From assembly GCA_024638385.1 (NCBI GenBank), contig JAHEKJ010000007.1, positions 1 through 64,000 of the forward strand: a stretch of DNA of 64,000 bases. Direction: 5' to 3'. The stretch's first letter is position 1. Each line of letters begins with the position of its first letter. Shown in pieces: positions 38,111 to 50,228 of this stretch. The position numbers and the translations under genes were made by a program. The DNA is from Gammaproteobacteria bacterium (GTDB lineage Bacteria; Pseudomonadota; Gammaproteobacteria; GCA-001735895). The notes beneath the pieces are model-generated. The model made no database searches. It was given only the letters and a program-made list of their open reading frames with translations, and was not told where the DNA came from.

Positions 38111-38782
38111 ATGGTGCACGCGTTGAAATCATCCGACCGGTTGCGAACGGGCTCGGCGACTGGCTTGCTGGCCGGTTTACTCGCGCTCGCGGCGCTGTTG
38201 CCGGCCGACGCCGCCAGGCTCTACAAGTGGGTCGACGAAGACGGCAACGTGCGCTACAGCGACCGCTTGCCGCCCAGCCAGGTCAAGAAGAGACACCAGC
38301 AGCTGAACCGCCAGGGCGTCGTCGTAACGACCACCGATGATGCGCGGTCGGCCGAAGAAATCGCCGCCGAGGCCGAGCGCAAGCGCAGGGAGGACGAAGC
38401 CGCCGCCGAGGCCGCGCGCCTGAAAGCGATCCAGGACAAGAAGGACAACGTGCTGTTGATGACCTTCAGCTCCGAGGAAGAACTCGCCATTGCCCGCGAC
38501 AACCGCATCGACGTGCTCGACTCGGTCATCGGCCTGATCGAGAAAAGCATCGAGGCGACCCAGCAAAAACTCGAAGAGCTCCAGCAAAACGCCGACGAAG
38601 GCTACCTGTCGAAAGGCAAGGAAGTGCCGGGCGGGCTGGCGCAGAAAATCGAGCACTTCACGCGCAAGATCGAGAGCCGCAACGAGCAATTGCAGCTAAA
38701 ACTCGACGAGAAAGCCAAGATCAACGCGCAGTACGAGGCCGACCTCGAACGCTTCCGCCTGCTCAGGGCGCAGAGTAACTAG
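38111..38782 (+). CDS. DUF4124 domain protein with long coiled coil
   Basis: A 223-residue exported protein. After an N-terminal signal-like segment (LLAGLLALAALLPADAA) comes a DUF4124 domain: RLYKWVDEDGNVRYSDRLPP, a small WVD..G...YSD sheet. The rest is a charged Ala/Glu/Lys coiled coil (residues 80-223), including IEKSIEATQQKLEELQQNADE. No partner is evident in the neighbours. The role is unknown; DUF4124 proteins are usually periplasmic. Confidence 0.8.
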   Translation: MVHALKSSDRLRTGSATGLLAGLLALAALLPADAARLYKWVDEDGNVRYSDRLPPSQVKKRHQQLNRQGVVVTTTDDARSAEEIAAEAERKRREDEAAAEAARLKAIQDKKDNVLLMTFSSEEELAIARDNRIDVLDSVIGLIEKSIEATQQKLEELQQNADEGYLSKGKEVPGGLAQKIEHFTRKIESRNEQLQLKLDEKAKINAQYEADLERFRLLRAQSN

Positions 38783-38831
38783 CCGAAGAAAACGAGCCCG
38801 CGCCGGCGACGCCCGCGACGGGTGGCGCGAT

Positions 38832-40926
<2,095 letters not shown>

Positions 40927-40970
40927 TTGACTTATTTTAGCGGTAAAGCTTGACCGGTAAAGGATTACCC

Positions 40971-41642
40971 ATGGCAATTTCCCACTGGCCGTCGGCCGAA
41001 AAACCCCGAGAAAAACTGCTCGCACGCGGCGCCGCGGCCCTGTCCGACGCCGAATTGCTCGCGATCCTGTTGCGTACCGGCACCGCCGGCGCGACCGCCG
41101 TCGACCTCGCCCGCGGCCTGCTCGCCGATTTCGGCTCGCTGCGCGCGCTGCTCGGCGCCGACGCGGCGACGCTGTGCCGGCACAAGGGCCTGGGCCGCGC
41201 CAAGTTCGCGCAGCTGCACGCCGCGCTCGAACTCGCGCGCCGCAACCTGTCGGAAAACCTCGCCCGCGAGGACTGCCTCGCCTGCCCGGCGCAGACCGTC
41301 GATTACCTGCGCGCGCGCCTGCGCGACTACCCCTATGAGGTCTTCGCCTGCCTGATGCTCGACAACCGCAATCGCGTGATCGCGCTGCGCGAGCTGTTCC
41401 GCGGCACGATCGACGGCGCCAGCGTCTACCCGCGCGAGGTCGTCAAGCAGGCGCTGGCCGACAATGCCGCCGCGGTCATCCTCGTGCACAATCACCCGTC
41501 CGGCGTCGCCGAGCCGAGTCGCGCCGACATCGCGATCACCGAGAAACTCAAGCAGGCGCTGGCGCTGGTCGACATTCGCGTGCTCGATCACGTCATCGTC
41601 GGCGACGAGGCTACCTGCCTTTCCGAAAGAGGTCTGGTTTGA
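40971..41642 (+). CDS. radC: RadC family JAB/MPN protein
   Basis: A 223-residue protein. The N-terminal helix-hairpin-helix part ([32 protein letters not shown]) is followed by a JAMM domain with [17 protein letters not shown] and an upstream Glu. RadC is no longer thought to be a RecA-dependent repair factor; its substrate is unknown. It is divergent from coaBC across 44 bp and its stop overlaps the convergent phosphodiesterase gene by 32 bp. Confidence 0.92.
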   Translation: MAISHWPSAEKPREKLLARGAAALSDAELLAILLRTGTAGATAVDLARGLLADFGSLRALLGADAATLCRHKGLGRAKFAQLHAALELARRNLSENLAREDCLACPAQTVDYLRARLRDYPYEVFACLMLDNRNRVIALRELFRGTIDGASVYPREVVKQALADNAAAVILVHNHPSGVAEPSRADIAITEKLKQALALVDIRVLDHVIVGDEATCLSERGLV

Positions 41643-43821
41643 CCGAGCTCGCGTGCCAGTCGGCGACCCGCTCCGCCTCGAGCGGGCGGCAAAGGTAGTA
41701 TCCCTGCGCGTAGTCGCACTGCATCTCGGCGAGCAGTTCGCACACCGCGAGCGTCTCGGCGCCCTCGGCGACGACCTTCAGGTCGAGCGTATGCGCGAGC
41801 TCGATCGTCGCCCGGACGATGAGCTGGTCGTCGGGATTGGTATCGATGTCGCGCACGAACGACTGGTCGATCTTGAGCTTCTCGACCGGCAGCTCCTTGA
41901 GGTAGGTCAGCGTGGCCTGGCCGGTGCCGAAATCGTCGATCGACAGCGACAGGCCCATGACGCCGAGATGGGCGAGCACCTCGATGACTTCGTCGGGGTC
42001 CTGCATGATCTGCCCCTCGGTGATCTCGATGACGACCTGCGAGGGTTTGACCTGGTACTTGCTCAGGCAGGTCTCGATGCGCATTGGCAATTGCCGGTCG
42101 TGCAGGTCGATCATCGACAGGTTGATGCCGACGCGCAGGTTGAAAATGCCGCAGTCGCGAATGAAGCGGCAGGCCGCGTCGATGATCCAGTTGGTCAGCG
42201 GCTTGATCAGGTGGTTGCGCTCGGCCAGGCGGATCGTTCGCTCGATCGACAATTCCTGGCGCGCCGGATCCTTCCAGCGCAGCAGGGCTTCGAAGTAAAC
42301 CGTTTCGTGGCTGACGAGATCGACGACCGGTTGATACACCAGCTTGAGCTCGTCGCGCTTGAGCGCGCGGCGCAGGGCCTGGATCAGCGAAAAGCCCGAG
42401 GTGTCGGTTTCGTCGGCTTCGCGGAAGTAACGGATCGGCCAGTCGCCGAGTTCGGCGAGCGCCAGCGCCTCGCTCGCGTGCTGGTACAAATCGTCCGCCG
42501 CGAGCGCGTGATCGGGATAGATCGCGACGCCGATCAGCGCCCCCAGGTCGAACTCGCGGCCGTGCACCTGGTAGGGCCGCGCCAGCGTCAGGTATATTTT
42601 CTCGACCAGCGTGCCGAGCTGATCGCGATCGTCGAACTCGATGAGTAACGCGAACAGGTTGCGCTCGAAGCGGGCGAGATTGTCGCTCTCGCGCAGGCTC
42701 AGGCGCAGATACTCGGCCGCGAGCCGCAACAGGGTATCGGCGATGTACTGGCCCTGGTGTTGGGCGACCTCGTCGACGCCGCGCAAGTCGACCAGCAGCA
42801 ACGCGTACAGGCGGCCACTGCGCTTGCCCTCGAGAATGGCCTGCGCCAGCCGGTCCTCGAAGATAATACGGTTGTTGAGCCCGGTCACCGGATCGCGCTT
42901 GGTCGTCTGCTGGAGCTTGCCGAGATAGTCGAACAGCCTTTCGAGGCCGGGACGCAATTGCCCGCCGTCGGCGCCGCGCTCGGCGCCGGCAAATTCGCGC
43001 ATCGCCTCGGCCAGGCGCTCGAGCGGCGTGATCAGGCCGCGGTAGAGCAGTGCGGTCGCGACCAGCAAGGCCAGCGTCAACGATAGCGCGAGCCATACGA
43101 GGTGGCCGCCGAAGACCTCGCCGAAACCCGGCGCGCGGTGCGCCACCAGGACTTCGGCGTCGACCCCGTCGCGGTTGCCGAGCACCAGCCGAATTCGTCC
43201 GGCGGCGTCGCCGCCGGTATCGATTTCCTCGAAGCGCAGCTCGCCGCCGTCGGCAAATATCCGCTGCAGCCGGCGCCCGGTCACGGCCGTGAATTCGTCG
43301 AGGAAACCGAAGTAATCGACGCTGACCAGCAGCAATGCCGGCCGGTCATCGACGTTGGCGGGACCTGCGATCTCGAGCAAGGCCTTGTCGCCGACGCGGC
43401 AGGCGAGCAGCGCGGGCTCGAGAAACTCGGCGATATCGTCCCGGCGCAACCGCTGCGGCTGGCGGCAACCGGGCTTGTTGGCGCGCGAGACGGGCTTGCC
43501 GTCGGCGTCGAAACGCACCAGGTTGACGGCCCAGATCTCCGGGTTGCGGCGATAATACTCGAGCATCAACGGGTGAAAATCGTGCTCGGCGCCGGCGGTC
43601 TCGATCAGCGACGTCAACAGGTAATACTGCGACTGCAGCCACTGGTGATGCCTTTGCTCGAGTTGCGACAACTGGACCTGCAGGTGCCGCGCGCCGGTCT
43701 CGGCCTGGCGCCGGTCGAGCGCATCGAGCACGAACAACAGCGACACGCACCAGGCGCCGAACAGGATCCCGGCCAGACCTCCTAACAGGGAAACACCAAA
43801 TGTTCCGATACCGAGCTTCAT
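41611..43821 (-). CDS. Membrane c-di-GMP phosphodiesterase: sensor, degenerate GGDEF, EAL
   Basis: A 736-residue inner-membrane protein from ATG 43821. TM1 is about 8-32, the periplasmic sensor 33-240, TM2 241-261, then a short HAMP-like linker. The GGDEF domain (310-450) has RFERNLF at 384-390 where RxGGDEF is expected, so cyclase activity is lost. The EAL domain is intact: E511-A-L, N567 in [30 protein letters not shown] and QGYY. It should degrade c-di-GMP in response to an external cue. The stop overlaps radC by 32 bp. Confidence 0.92.
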   Translation of the reverse strand: MKLGIGTFGVSLLGGLAGILFGAWCVSLLFVLDALDRRQAETGARHLQVQLSQLEQRHHQWLQSQYYLLTSLIETAGAEHDFHPLMLEYYRRNPEIWAVNLVRFDADGKPVSRANKPGCRQPQRLRRDDIAEFLEPALLACRVGDKALLEIAGPANVDDRPALLLVSVDYFGFLDEFTAVTGRRLQRIFADGGELRFEEIDTGGDAAGRIRLVLGNRDGVDAEVLVAHRAPGFGEVFGGHLVWLALSLTLALLVATALLYRGLITPLERLAEAMREFAGAERGADGGQLRPGLERLFDYLGKLQQTTKRDPVTGLNNRIIFEDRLAQAILEGKRSGRLYALLLVDLRGVDEVAQHQGQYIADTLLRLAAEYLRLSLRESDNLARFERNLFALLIEFDDRDQLGTLVEKIYLTLARPYQVHGREFDLGALIGVAIYPDHALAADDLYQHASEALALAELGDWPIRYFREADETDTSGFSLIQALRRALKRDELKLVYQPVVDLVSHETVYFEALLRWKDPARQELSIERTIRLAERNHLIKPLTNWIIDAACRFIRDCGIFNLRVGINLSMIDLHDRQLPMRIETCLSKYQVKPSQVVIEITEGQIMQDPDEVIEVLAHLGVMGLSLSIDDFGTGQATLTYLKELPVEKLKIDQSFVRDIDTNPDDQLIVRATIELAHTLDLKVVAEGAETLAVCELLAEMQCDYAQGYYLCRPLEAERVADWHASSVKPDLFRKGR

Positions 43822-43936
43822 CGATTCGCCGAATGCCCCGAGCGGGCGGATACCGTCAATTCTAGCAAGTTTTTCGCCGCCCCCGGAAAATCGGGCGCGC
43901 GGCGACGTTGACTTCACCCGGGACGCACAGCATCCT

Positions 43937-44956
43937 GTGTGCTTTTCGCACCGGAAACACCGCTTGAACTCAACCGCCCGCAACGGCTTGCCACTGCCGC
44001 CGAAGGTCCGCACCGACGCCGGCGAGTATCGCCGCGTGGGCTTCGAGCTCGAGTTTTCGGGCGTGACAATGGAACAGGCGGTCGCCGCGGTCGCCGATTC
44101 GCTCGGCGCCGAAGTCCGCGAGCAATCGGTTGCCGAGACCCTGCTCGAGGTCGACGGCCTCGGCGAGTTCAACGTCGAGCTGGACTGGGCCTTCCTCAAA
44201 CGCAAGGCGGCCGAACAGGGCGAAGAAAAGTCCGACGAGGACTGGCTCGACTGGCTTAGCCAGGCGGCGGCGCTGCTGGTACCGGTCGAGGTCGTCTGTC
44301 CGCCGATCCCGCTCGACCGCCTCGGCGCGCTCGAGTCGATGGTCGACGCGTTGCGCGCCGCCGGCGCGGTCGGCACCGACGAGTCGCTGATCGCCGCCTA
44401 CGGCGTGCACATCAATACCGAGATTCCGCGGCTCGACGCCGATACGCTGTTCGCCTACCTGCGCGCGTTCGCGCTGCTGCAATGGTGGTTGGTCGATACC
44501 CACGAGGTCGACGCCGCGCGCCGTCTGAGCCCGTATATCGACCTTTACCCCGAGGCCTATCTGCGCCAGCTGCTGGCGCGCGACGCGGCGAGTCTCGATG
44601 AGATCTTCGACGATTATCTCGAGCACAACGCGACCCGCAACCGCGCGCTCGATCTGCTGCCGCTGCTCGCCGAAATCGACGAGCAGCGCGTCCAGCGCGC
44701 GGTCGACGACCCGCGCGTCAAGCCGCGCCCGGCATTTCACTACCGCCTGCAGGACTGTCATATCGAAAAGCCCGACTGGTCGCTGGCCGAGCCCTGGAGC
44801 ACCTGGCTCGCGGTCGAGCGGCTCGCCGGCGACGAAGCCGCGCTCGACGAGCTGGCGACAAAATTTGGCGACGCTCACCGCCCGGTCATCGGCGTCAAGC
44901 GGCGCGAATGGGTCGAAACCATCGAACGATGGCAGCGCGGCCGCGCGTCGGCGTAA
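43937..44956 (+). CDS. Amidoligase family protein (glutamine-synthetase-fold COOH-NH2 ligase)
   Basis: A 339-residue protein of the putative amidoligase family (PF12224 type), predicted to form amide or peptide bonds with ATP. Family signatures are RRVGFELEFSGV (33-43), VELDW (80-84) and YGVHINTEI (155-163), where Glu, His and Asn would bind metal and ATP; later comes PRPAFHYRLQDCHI. GTG at 43937 is the first start; TTG at 43964, preceded by GGAAACACCGC, is an alternative that drops nine residues. Its end overlaps the amidotransferase gene by 28 bp. The substrate is unknown. Confidence 0.85.
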   Translation: MCFSHRKHRLNSTARNGLPLPPKVRTDAGEYRRVGFELEFSGVTMEQAVAAVADSLGAEVREQSVAETLLEVDGLGEFNVELDWAFLKRKAAEQGEEKSDEDWLDWLSQAAALLVPVEVVCPPIPLDRLGALESMVDALRAAGAVGTDESLIAAYGVHINTEIPRLDADTLFAYLRAFALLQWWLVDTHEVDAARRLSPYIDLYPEAYLRQLLARDAASLDEIFDDYLEHNATRNRALDLLPLLAEIDEQRVQRAVDDPRVKPRPAFHYRLQDCHIEKPDWSLAEPWSTWLAVERLAGDEAALDELATKFGDAHRPVIGVKRREWVETIERWQRGRASA

Positions 44957-45591
44957 CCGGCAACGCGCGGCGCTGGACCCCGAGCTGGTGGTGCCTGCGC
45001 CTCGCGCTGCTCCTCGCCGGCGCGATCCCGGAACGCATCAGCGTGCGCCATCCACCGAGCGGCAAGTCGCTCGACGCGCTCGTCATCAGCGGCGGCGACG
45101 ACATCGGTCCCGAGTATTACGGCGGCGACATCGACGTCCGCGTGCGCCTCGACCCGGAGCGCGACGCGCTCGAAATCGACTGGATCAAGCGCGCGCTCGA
45201 CGCCGGCATCCCGCTGCTCGGCATCTGCCGCGGCGCGCAGCTGATCAACGTCGTGCTCGGCGGCAACCTGCACCAGGATATCCGCCAGCTGCGCAAGCTG
45301 ACCTACAACCGGCCCGGTCTGCTGCCGACCAAGCAGGTCCGGCTCGAACCCGGCTCGCGCATCGCCGGCATCTGCGGCCGCCAGCGCCTGCGCGTCAACA
45401 GCCTGCACCACCAGGCGATCGACAACCCCGGCGAGGGCCTGCGCGTCGTCGGCCGCGACCTCGACGAACTCACCCAGGCGGTCGAGAGCGACGACCGTCC
45501 GATCATCGGCGTGCAGTGGCATCCCGAGTACCTGATGTATCTGCCGGTGCAGTTAAGGTTGTTTCGCTGGCTCCTGCGCAAGGTCGAATGA
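44929..45591 (+). CDS. Class I glutamine amidotransferase-like hydrolase (peptidase C26, PuuD family)
   Basis: A 220-residue enzyme of the gamma-glutamyl-hydrolase group. The triad is Cys100 (GICRGAQLIN), His198 and Glu200 (GVQWHPEY); ALVISGGDDIGPEYYGG is characteristic of PuuD-like members. It could remove a gamma-glutamyl group or supply ammonia. Because it overlaps the amidoligase by 28 bp and the YqaA gene by 4 bp, all three are one operon. In E. coli the PuuD homologue hydrolyses gamma-glutamyl-GABA, which is missing from the putrescine cluster at 1.8-5.9 kb. Confidence 0.88.
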   Translation: MAARPRVGVTGNARRWTPSWWCLRLALLLAGAIPERISVRHPPSGKSLDALVISGGDDIGPEYYGGDIDVRVRLDPERDALEIDWIKRALDAGIPLLGICRGAQLINVVLGGNLHQDIRQLRKLTYNRPGLLPTKQVRLEPGSRIAGICGRQRLRVNSLHHQAIDNPGEGLRVVGRDLDELTQAVESDDRPIIGVQWHPEYLMYLPVQLRLFRWLLRKVE

Positions 45592-46019
45592 TCGGCTCCT
45601 ACCTGCTGCTGTTCGGTTCAGCCTTTCTCGCCGCGACGATTCTGCCGTTCTACTCCGAGGTCGTGCTGTTCGCGCTGTTGCGCGACGGCGGCGACCCGAT
45701 CATGCTGGTCGGCATCGCGACGCTCGGTAACACGCTCGGCGCGGTGGTCAACTGGGTGCTCGGGCGATTCCTGCTGCACTTCCAGGACCGGCGCTGGTTT
45801 TATTTCAGCCGCGGGCAGGTCGAAGCCGCGCAGCGCTGGTACAACCGCTACGGTTTCTGGTCGCTGCTGTTCGCGTGGCTGCCGGTCGGCGGCGACGCGC
45901 TGACGCTGATCGCCGGCATCATGAAGGTGCGCCTGTGGCTGTTTCTGTTACTGGTGGGCAGCGGCAAGGCGCTGCGCTATATATCGGTCGCCTACCTGAC
46001 GCTGAACGCACCGATCTGA
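45588..46019 (+). CDS. yqaA: YqaA family DedA-like membrane protein
   Basis: A 143-residue inner-membrane protein with about four helices. DedA/SNARE-associated features are ATILPFYSEVVLFALLRDGG, the re-entrant GNTLGAVVNWVLGR, and RYGFWSLLFAWLPVGGDALTLIAG. DedA proteins are linked to lipid scrambling or proton-dependent transport. Its ATG overlaps the hydrolase stop (ATGA). It may move the product of the amidoligase step or act on membrane stress; this is inferred from position. Confidence 0.85.
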   Translation: MIGSYLLLFGSAFLAATILPFYSEVVLFALLRDGGDPIMLVGIATLGNTLGAVVNWVLGRFLLHFQDRRWFYFSRGQVEAAQRWYNRYGFWSLLFAWLPVGGDALTLIAGIMKVRLWLFLLLVGSGKALRYISVAYLTLNAPI

Positions 46020-46026
46020 CGCGCGC

Positions 46027-46905
46027 TCATTCGATATTCTGCACCTGCTCGCGCATCTGCTCGATCAGCACCTTGAGGTCGACCGCGAGTTGGGTGGTCT
46101 CACCGTCCTGCGATTTCGAACCCAGCGTGTTGGCTTCGCGGTTCAGTTCCTGCATCAGGAAATCGAGCCGCCGGCCGACCGCCTCGTCGCGTTCGAGCAC
46201 GTTGAGCACCTCGGCGATGTGGGTATCGAGCCGGTCGAGCTCTTCGTCGACGTCGAGCTTTTGCGCGAGCATGACGAGTTCCTGCTCGAGGCGGCTCTCG
46301 CTCGCGGCGTCGCGCCACTGCTCGAGCTTCTCGTCGAGCGCGGTCTCCCATTTTTCGCGCAGCGAAGACATCATCTCGGGGCGGCGCCGGCGCAGCTCGG
46401 CAACGATATCGGTGACCTGCCGGCAGCGCTGGCGGATCATTTCCTCGAGCGCCTTGCCCTCGGTCTCGCGGCTTTGCTGCAACTGCCCGAGGGCGCTGTC
46501 GAGGCTCGACAACGCGAGCGCGTGCAGTGCGCCCAGGTCGCGCTCGACGTCGCTGATCACGCCGGGCCAGCCGAGAATGTCCGACACCGACAGCTTGGAG
46601 CCCTCGTGCACGATGTTGAGCACCTCCTGTTCGACCTCGCGCAGCTTGCGCACGAGGTCGGGATTCAGCGTGATCTCGCCCTGCTGCTTAGCCTCGAGCT
46701 TGTAGCGCATTCCGACGTCGACCTTGCCGCGCGACAGGCGCTGCGTCAGCCGCTTGCGAATCTCCGGTTCGAGCTGGCGAAAGTCCTCGGGCAATTTGAA
46801 GCCGGGCTCGAGGTAGCGGTGATTCACCGAGCGCAATTCCCAGGTAATGGAGCCGGCGTCGTTGCTTTCCTCGACGCGGGCAAAAGCGGTCATGCTGCGG
46901 ATCAC
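46027..46905 (-). CDS. yicC: YicC family endoribonuclease
   Basis: RNase of the YicC/YloC family. It has 292 residues from the GTG at 46905, preceded by GGGAGG, giving the family N-terminus IRSMTAFARVE (an ATG four codons later would cut it). The C-terminal half has LEQELVMLAQKLDVDEELDRLDTH and the ending RRLDFLMQELNREANTLGSKS, in which conserved acidic and His residues form the active site. It is divergent from rph, the typical arrangement. Confidence 0.92.
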   Translation of the reverse strand: MIRSMTAFARVEESNDAGSITWELRSVNHRYLEPGFKLPEDFRQLEPEIRKRLTQRLSRGKVDVGMRYKLEAKQQGEITLNPDLVRKLREVEQEVLNIVHEGSKLSVSDILGWPGVISDVERDLGALHALALSSLDSALGQLQQSRETEGKALEEMIRQRCRQVTDIVAELRRRRPEMMSSLREKWETALDEKLEQWRDAASESRLEQELVMLAQKLDVDEELDRLDTHIAEVLNVLERDEAVGRRLDFLMQELNREANTLGSKSQDGETTQLAVDLKVLIEQMREQVQNIE

Positions 46906-46993
46906 GGTGGCGGCCTCCCGGCGAAATGGTCGCGGCATCATAGCTCATTTGGCGGCCGCCCGAAATGATGCGGACGCCCTCGGGGCGGATGCG

Positions 46994-46999
46994 TATAAT
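46994..46999 (+). promoter_or_regulatory. Probable -10 box of the rph-rdgB-hemW operon
   Basis: A perfect TATAAT lies 25 bp upstream of the rph start codon, with TGCG just before it. No clear -35 hexamer is seen in the GC-rich sequence upstream, so an activator-independent extended -10 is only a suggestion. Confidence 0.45.
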
Positions 47000-47024
47000 G
47001 CGGCTCTTTTCGAGGAGAATCCGG

Positions 47025-47732
47025 ATGCGACCCTCATCCCGCGCCGCCGACGAACTCAGAGCGCTCCGGATCACGCGCGACTACATCAAGCACGCCGACG
47101 GTTCGGTGCTGATCGAATGCGGCGACACCCGCGTGATCTGCACCGCGTCGGTCGATGGTTCGGTGCCGCCGTTTCTGCGCGGCAAGGGCAGCGGCTGGAT
47201 CACCGCCGAATACGGCATGCTGCCGCGCTCGACCGGCAGCCGCATGCGCCGCGAGGCCAGCAGCGGGCGCCAGGGCGGGCGCACGCTCGAAATCCAGCGG
47301 TTGATCGGCCGCGCGTTGCGCGCGGCGGTCGATCTCGACGCGCTCGGCGAGCGCACGATCACGCTCGACTGCGACGTCATCCAGGCCGACGGCGGCACCC
47401 GCACCGCGTCGATCTCGGGCGCCTGGGTTGCGCTGCGGGACGCGCTCGACGGCCTCGTCGCGGGGGGCGATCTCGCCGCCGCGCCGCTCGTCTGCCAGGT
47501 CGCGGCGGTGTCGGTCGGCATCGTCGGCGGCGAGGCCGTGCTCGACCTCGATTACGCCGAGGACTCGACCGCCGAGACCGACATGAACGTCGTCATGACC
47601 GACCAGGGCGGTTTCATCGAGCTGCAGGGCACCGCCGAGACCGCGCCCTTTTCGGACGCCGAGCTCAAGCGCATGCTCGAGCTCGCGCAGGTCGGCATCG
47701 CGCGGATATTCACGCTGCAGGCGAACGCGTGA
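47025..47732 (+). CDS. rph: Ribonuclease PH
   Basis: Phosphorolytic 3'-5' exoribonuclease that trims tRNA and rRNA ends. It has 235 residues from ATG 47025 ([20 protein letters not shown]) after GAGGAGAA. Motifs are [31 protein letters not shown] and [18 protein letters not shown] with the phosphate-binding region. It is the first gene of the rph-rdgB-hemW operon and its TGA overlaps the rdgB GTG. Confidence 0.95.
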   Translation: MRPSSRAADELRALRITRDYIKHADGSVLIECGDTRVICTASVDGSVPPFLRGKGSGWITAEYGMLPRSTGSRMRREASSGRQGGRTLEIQRLIGRALRAAVDLDALGERTITLDCDVIQADGGTRTASISGAWVALRDALDGLVAGGDLAAAPLVCQVAAVSVGIVGGEAVLDLDYAEDSTAETDMNVVMTDQGGFIELQGTAETAPFSDAELKRMLELAQVGIARIFTLQANA

Positions 47733-48317
47733 AACGGCTGGTGCTGGCTTCGAACAACCCCGGCAAGTTGCGCGAGCTCGGCGCACTGCTCTCCGATTTC
47801 GATTACGAACCCGTGCCGCAGGCCGAGTTCGGCGTGCCCGAGGTCGCCGAAACCGGCACGACCTTCGTCGAGAACGCGATCATCAAGGCGCGCCATGCCG
47901 CCGCCCACACCGGTTTGCCGGCGCTAGCCGACGATTCGGGCATCGTCGTCGACGCCCTCGGCGGCGCGCCGGGCGTCTACAGCGCGCGTTTCGCCGGGCC
48001 CGGCGCGAGCGACGCCGACAACAATGCGCTGCTGGTCGAGAAGCTGCGCGACGTGCCCGAGGCCGAACGCGGCGCTCGCTACCGCGCCGTGATCGCGTTG
48101 ATGCGTTCGGCCGCCGATCCGTCGCCGCTGATCTGCGAGGGCAGCTGGGAGGGCCGGATTCGGCTCGAACCCGCTGGCGACGGCGGTTTCGGCTACGACC
48201 CCTACTTCTACCTGCCGGAGCTGGACTGCACCAGCGCCGAACTCGCGGCCGACGACAAGAACCGACGCAGCCATCGCGGCCAGGCGCTCGCCGCGCTGCG
48301 CGCGAGGCTCGCCGAGC

Positions 48318-48328
<11 letters not shown>
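47729..48328 (+). CDS. rdgB: XTP/dITP diphosphatase
   Basis: House-cleaning enzyme that hydrolyses non-canonical purine nucleotides. It has 199 residues; the GTG start is coupled to rph (GTGA). Signatures are [55 protein letters not shown], and [11 protein letters not shown]. It overlaps hemW by 11 bp. The arrangement is standard for gammaproteobacteria. Confidence 0.96.
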
Positions 48329-49526
<1,198 letters not shown>

Positions 49527-49549
49527 GGAAATCGCGCCGGATTTGTCAA

Positions 49550-49724
49550 GATTTTTTTGCCGCGAAATTGCCGAAAAATACACAGGCCCGCTAAGTCGCT
49601 GATTTTTTGACGGTTTTTGAGTTGGTCAAAAATTGACTAATCTAACCAAAGCCCCGGCCAGCGTTGGCTTTGCGGCTTTCGACCGACGCTTATACACAGA
49701 GTTATCCACAGAAATTGTGGATAA
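49550..49724. other. DnaA-box cluster with AT-rich flank in the hemW-rpmE2 spacer
   Basis: Three DnaA boxes occur in 35 bp: TTATACACA (49690-49698), TTATCCACA (49702-49710) and TGTGGATAA (49716-49724, inverted). The last two match the consensus exactly. Upstream are two 13-mer-like direct repeats, GATTTTTTTGCCG (49550-49562) and GATTTTTTGACGG (49601-49613), and a small palindrome GTCAAAAATTGAC (49625-49637). This accounts for most of the 374-bp gap. It could be an origin, a DnaA-titrating site or a DnaA-controlled promoter of rpmE2. Confidence 0.6.
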
Positions 49725-49900
49725 AAACCGAGCCGCAAGGCGCTCAATGTCTTATCAAATTCTGGTCACAAAGCACTTTAACTAGTGCGCATAAGCTGAG
49801 CCCGTAACCCGTCCGTCCGATCGATAAAAAACTTGAAACTTCGGCGCGAAAAGTTCACAATGCGCGCCCTTCGAAGCCCGATCACCGACAGAATCGAGTT

Positions 49901-50146
49901 ATGAAACAAGGCATTCACCCCGAGTATCGCGACGTCGTTTTCCAGGACATCTCGTCCGACTTCGCGATTCTGACCAAGTCGACCGCTCCGACCCGGGAAA
50001 CGATCAAATGGGAAGACGGTAACGAGTACCCGCTGTTGCGCCTCGAGATTTCGAGCCAGTCGCACCCGTTTTACACCGGCAAGCAGCACATCCTGCAAAC
50101 CGCCAAGCAGGTCGACAAGTTCCGCCAGCGCTACGGCAAGAAGTAG
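49901..50146 (+). CDS. rpmE2: 50S ribosomal protein L31 type B
   Basis: An 81-residue zinc-independent paralogue of L31. It begins [19 protein letters not shown] and lacks the CXXC/CXXC zinc ligands, with [21 protein letters not shown] at the C-terminus as in YkgM. Type B proteins usually replace the zinc form when zinc is low, under Zur. No Zur palindrome was found here; instead the DnaA-box cluster is 175 bp upstream. An intrinsic terminator follows. Confidence 0.92.
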   Translation: MKQGIHPEYRDVVFQDISSDFAILTKSTAPTRETIKWEDGNEYPLLRLEISSQSHPFYTGKQHILQTAKQVDKFRQRYGKK

Positions 50147-50163
50147 CTGCGACCAATTCACGC

Positions 50164-50190
50164 AAAGGGTGCCACGGCACCCTTTTTTTT
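50164..50190 (+). terminator. Intrinsic terminator of rpmE2
   Basis: Stem AAAGGGTG / CACCCTTT with CCACGG between, running into eight Ts (50183-50190). It separates rpmE2 from the M48 peptidase gene, which therefore needs its own promoter in the next 40 bp. Confidence 0.85.
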
Positions 50191-50228
50191 GCCTTGAATC
50201 CGCCGTCTTGCGATTCAATAATGGCGCC

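Noticed and set aside
49550-49724. Calling the DnaA-box cluster the chromosomal origin
   Set aside because: No dnaA, gidA/mnmG or parAB nearby and no skew could be computed, so it is kept as a candidate regulatory/origin site only.
49527-49900. Zur operator before rpmE2
   Set aside because: No AT-rich palindrome of the GTTATAATATAAC type was found in the spacer.
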